DNA of 32,059 nt from Rhizobium sp. Q54 (lineage in GTDB: Bacteria; Pseudomonadota; Alphaproteobacteria; Micropepsales; Micropepsaceae). How positions within the stretch are numbered: position 1 is the stretch's first letter; the number at the start of each line of letters is the position of its first letter. Location: NCBI GenBank assembly GCA_945860165.1, contig CAMAPL010000025.1:1-32059 (forward strand). The letters run 5' to 3'. The position numbers and the translations under genes are program-made. Below, piece after piece: positions 30,898 to 32,059 of the stretch. Under the pieces are notes generated by a model. The model was not told the origin of the DNA. It did not search any database and saw only the letters and a list, made by a program, of their open reading frames with translations.

Positions 30898-32059
30898 GCG
30901 TACCCAGTCCTGGGCGCGTTCAGCAGGAATTTCTGCATGTCCCAGGCGCCGGTCGGGCAGCGCTCGGCGCATAGCCCGCAATGCAGACAAAGGTCTTCAT
31001 CCTTGGCCATGATGCGCCCGGTCTTGAGGGCGCCGGAAATATAGAGGTCCTGGTCCTTGTCCAGCGCCGGCGCGGTCAGGCGCGTGCGCAAATCCTCTTC
31101 TTCGCCATTGGCGGTGAAGCTGATGCAGTCCATCGGGCAAATATCGACGCAGGCATCGCACTCGATGCATTTTGGCGTGTCGAACACGGTCTGGACATCG
31201 CAGTTCAGGCAGCGTTCGGCTTCCGCGAAAGCCTGCTGTAGATCAAAACCCAGCTCCACCTCCAGCTTCACATCCTTTAGGGCTTTTTCGATCGGGGCGT
31301 GCGGCACCTTGAAACGATAATCGTTGGAAATGTCGTTGTCATAACTCCATTCATGGATGCCCATCTTCTGGCTGCTGAGATTGACCAGCGGCGAGGGGCG
31401 CTGGCCCAGATCCTTGCCCTGGCAGAGAAGATCGATGGAGATCGCGGCGTCATGGCCATGCGCCACCGCCCAGATGATGTTCTTGGGACCGAAGGCGGCA
31501 TCGCCGCCGAAGAAAACGCGGCTGTTGGTGGACTGAAAAGTGCGCGGATCGACCTTGGGCATGTCCCACTGGTCGAATTCCAACCCGACATCGCGCTCGA
31601 TCCAGGGGAAAGCGTTCTCCTGGCCCACCGCCACCAGCACATCATCGGCTTTCATCACCACATCCGGCTCACCCGACGGCACCAGGTTGCGGCGGCCCTT
31701 GGCGTCGAACTCCGCCTTGACCTTCTGGAAGCGCATGCCGGTCAGCTTGCCGTTTGCATGCAGGAATTCCTTCGGCACCAGGAAATTGTGGATTGGGATG
31801 CCTTCATGCATCGCGTCTTCTTTTTCCCAAGGCGACGCTTTCATTTCGTCAAAGCCGGATCGCACCACCACGGTTACCTGTTCGCCGCCCAGCCGCCGCG
31901 AGGTGCGGCAGCAATCCATCGCGGTATTGCCGCCGCCCAGCACGATCACGCGCTTGCCGATTTTTGTGGTGTGGCCGAACGACACCGAGGACAGCCAGTC
32001 GATGCCGACATGAATATTGGCTTTGGCGTCCGTGCCGCCCGGTAGCTCCAGCGCCCGCC
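30885..32059 (-). CDS. GltD-like FAD/NAD(P) oxidoreductase with C-terminal ferredoxin domain (5' end outside window)
   Basis: About 391 residues are visible; the frame is open to the window edge, so a GTG at 31985 is not the start. The NAD(P)-binding part shows IGKRVIVLGGGNTAMDCCR, and GGDAAFGPKNIIWAVAHGHDAAISI is the FAD closing motif of glutamate-synthase-small-subunit proteins. The C-terminus carries CIECDACVDICPMDC and CLHCGLCAERCP, two 4Fe-4S binding motifs, plus an extra CLNC. Coupled directly to korAB, it probably moves electrons between the 2-oxoacid oxidoreductase and NAD(P). Glutamate synthase itself is unlikely because no large subunit is nearby. Its last 13 bases overlap the korA start. 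Confidence 0.82.
   Translation of the reverse strand, partial: RALELPGGTDAKANIHVGIDWLSSVSFGHTTKIGKRVIVLGGGNTAMDCCRTSRRLGGEQVTVVVRSGFDEMKASPWEKEDAMHEGIPIHNFLVPKEFLHANGKLTGMRFQKVKAEFDAKGRRNLVPSGEPDVVMKADDVLVAVGQENAFPWIERDVGLEFDQWDMPKVDPRTFQSTNSRVFFGGDAAFGPKNIIWAVAHGHDAAISIDLLCQGKDLGQRPSPLVNLSSQKMGIHEWSYDNDISNDYRFKVPHAPIEKALKDVKLEVELGFDLQQAFAEAERCLNCDVQTVFDTPKCIECDACVDICPMDCISFTANGEEEDLRTRLTAPALDKDQDLYISGALKTGRIMAKDEDLCLHCGLCAERCPTGAWDMQKFLLNAPRTGYACHR

Noticed and set aside
31962-31985. GTG at 31985 as the start of the GltD-like gene
   Set aside because: The frame stays open to the window edge and encodes family-like sequence (NIHVGIDWLSSVSFG), so the true start is outside.

Overview
The window looks like chromosomal DNA of a GC-rich, aerobic alphaproteobacterium. 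This rests on codon use, the sequences of the two tRNA loci, XylX-type and KGSADH-type sugar-acid genes, and many Tat-exported enzymes. A Micropepsales, Caulobacterales or Sphingomonadales relative would fit, but the genus cannot be fixed from sequence alone. There are about 23 real protein genes, one complete tRNA, one tRNA fragment and one visibly broken gene. No rRNA, CRISPR array or complete insertion sequence was seen.

Region by region. Positions 1-448 are AT-richer and look like the right edge of a tRNA-integrated island. They hold the start of an H-NS-like gene, an operator-like array with a 23-bp period, and a 46-nt 3' fragment of tRNA-Gly(GCC) that fits an att site. Positions 564-5362 hold a sugar-acid catabolic block: a divergent SDR dehydrogenase, then a Tat-exported TIM-barrel isomerase-like protein, an FAH-family 2-keto-3-deoxy-sugar-acid dehydratase and an alpha-ketoglutarate semialdehyde dehydrogenase, closed by a strong terminator. 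Positions 5469-11856 hold a secreted beta-propeller, the ABC-F ATPase Uup, a fasciclin lipoprotein gene broken by an in-frame stop, and a SIMPL protein / M3 peptidase pair. Positions 11978-14272 hold tRNA(CAT), a Tat-exported L-rhamnonate-dehydratase-like enolase-superfamily enzyme and an RraA/HMG-aldolase-like protein; the two protein genes share an upstream motif.

Positions 14378-18354 hold a small possible ORF, an exported FAM173-like methyltransferase and two APC amino-acid permeases, with four CTGTCA-like repeats spaced exactly 11 bp between the permeases. Positions 18564-26672 hold two Tat-exported amidohydrolases flanking a three-gene operon: a planctomycete-type cytochrome (PSCyt/PSD domains), an HXXSHH (DUF1552) protein and a secreted ankyrin protein. 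An exported esterase follows. Positions 27745-32059 hold a tightly coupled operon for 2-oxoacid:ferredoxin oxidoreductase (KorA, KorB), a GltD-like flavoprotein with ferredoxin domains (cut by the window end) and a small CxxC protein.

How it works together. Much of the window appears devoted to periplasmic and cytosolic use of oxidised sugars and other carboxylates. Five proteins carry recognisable twin-arginine signals. The KGSADH branch would deliver 2-oxoglutarate, which KorAB could oxidise to succinyl-CoA, though nothing in the sequence links the two operons directly. The best candidate for an undescribed system is the co-translated cytochrome / HXXSHH / ankyrin operon.
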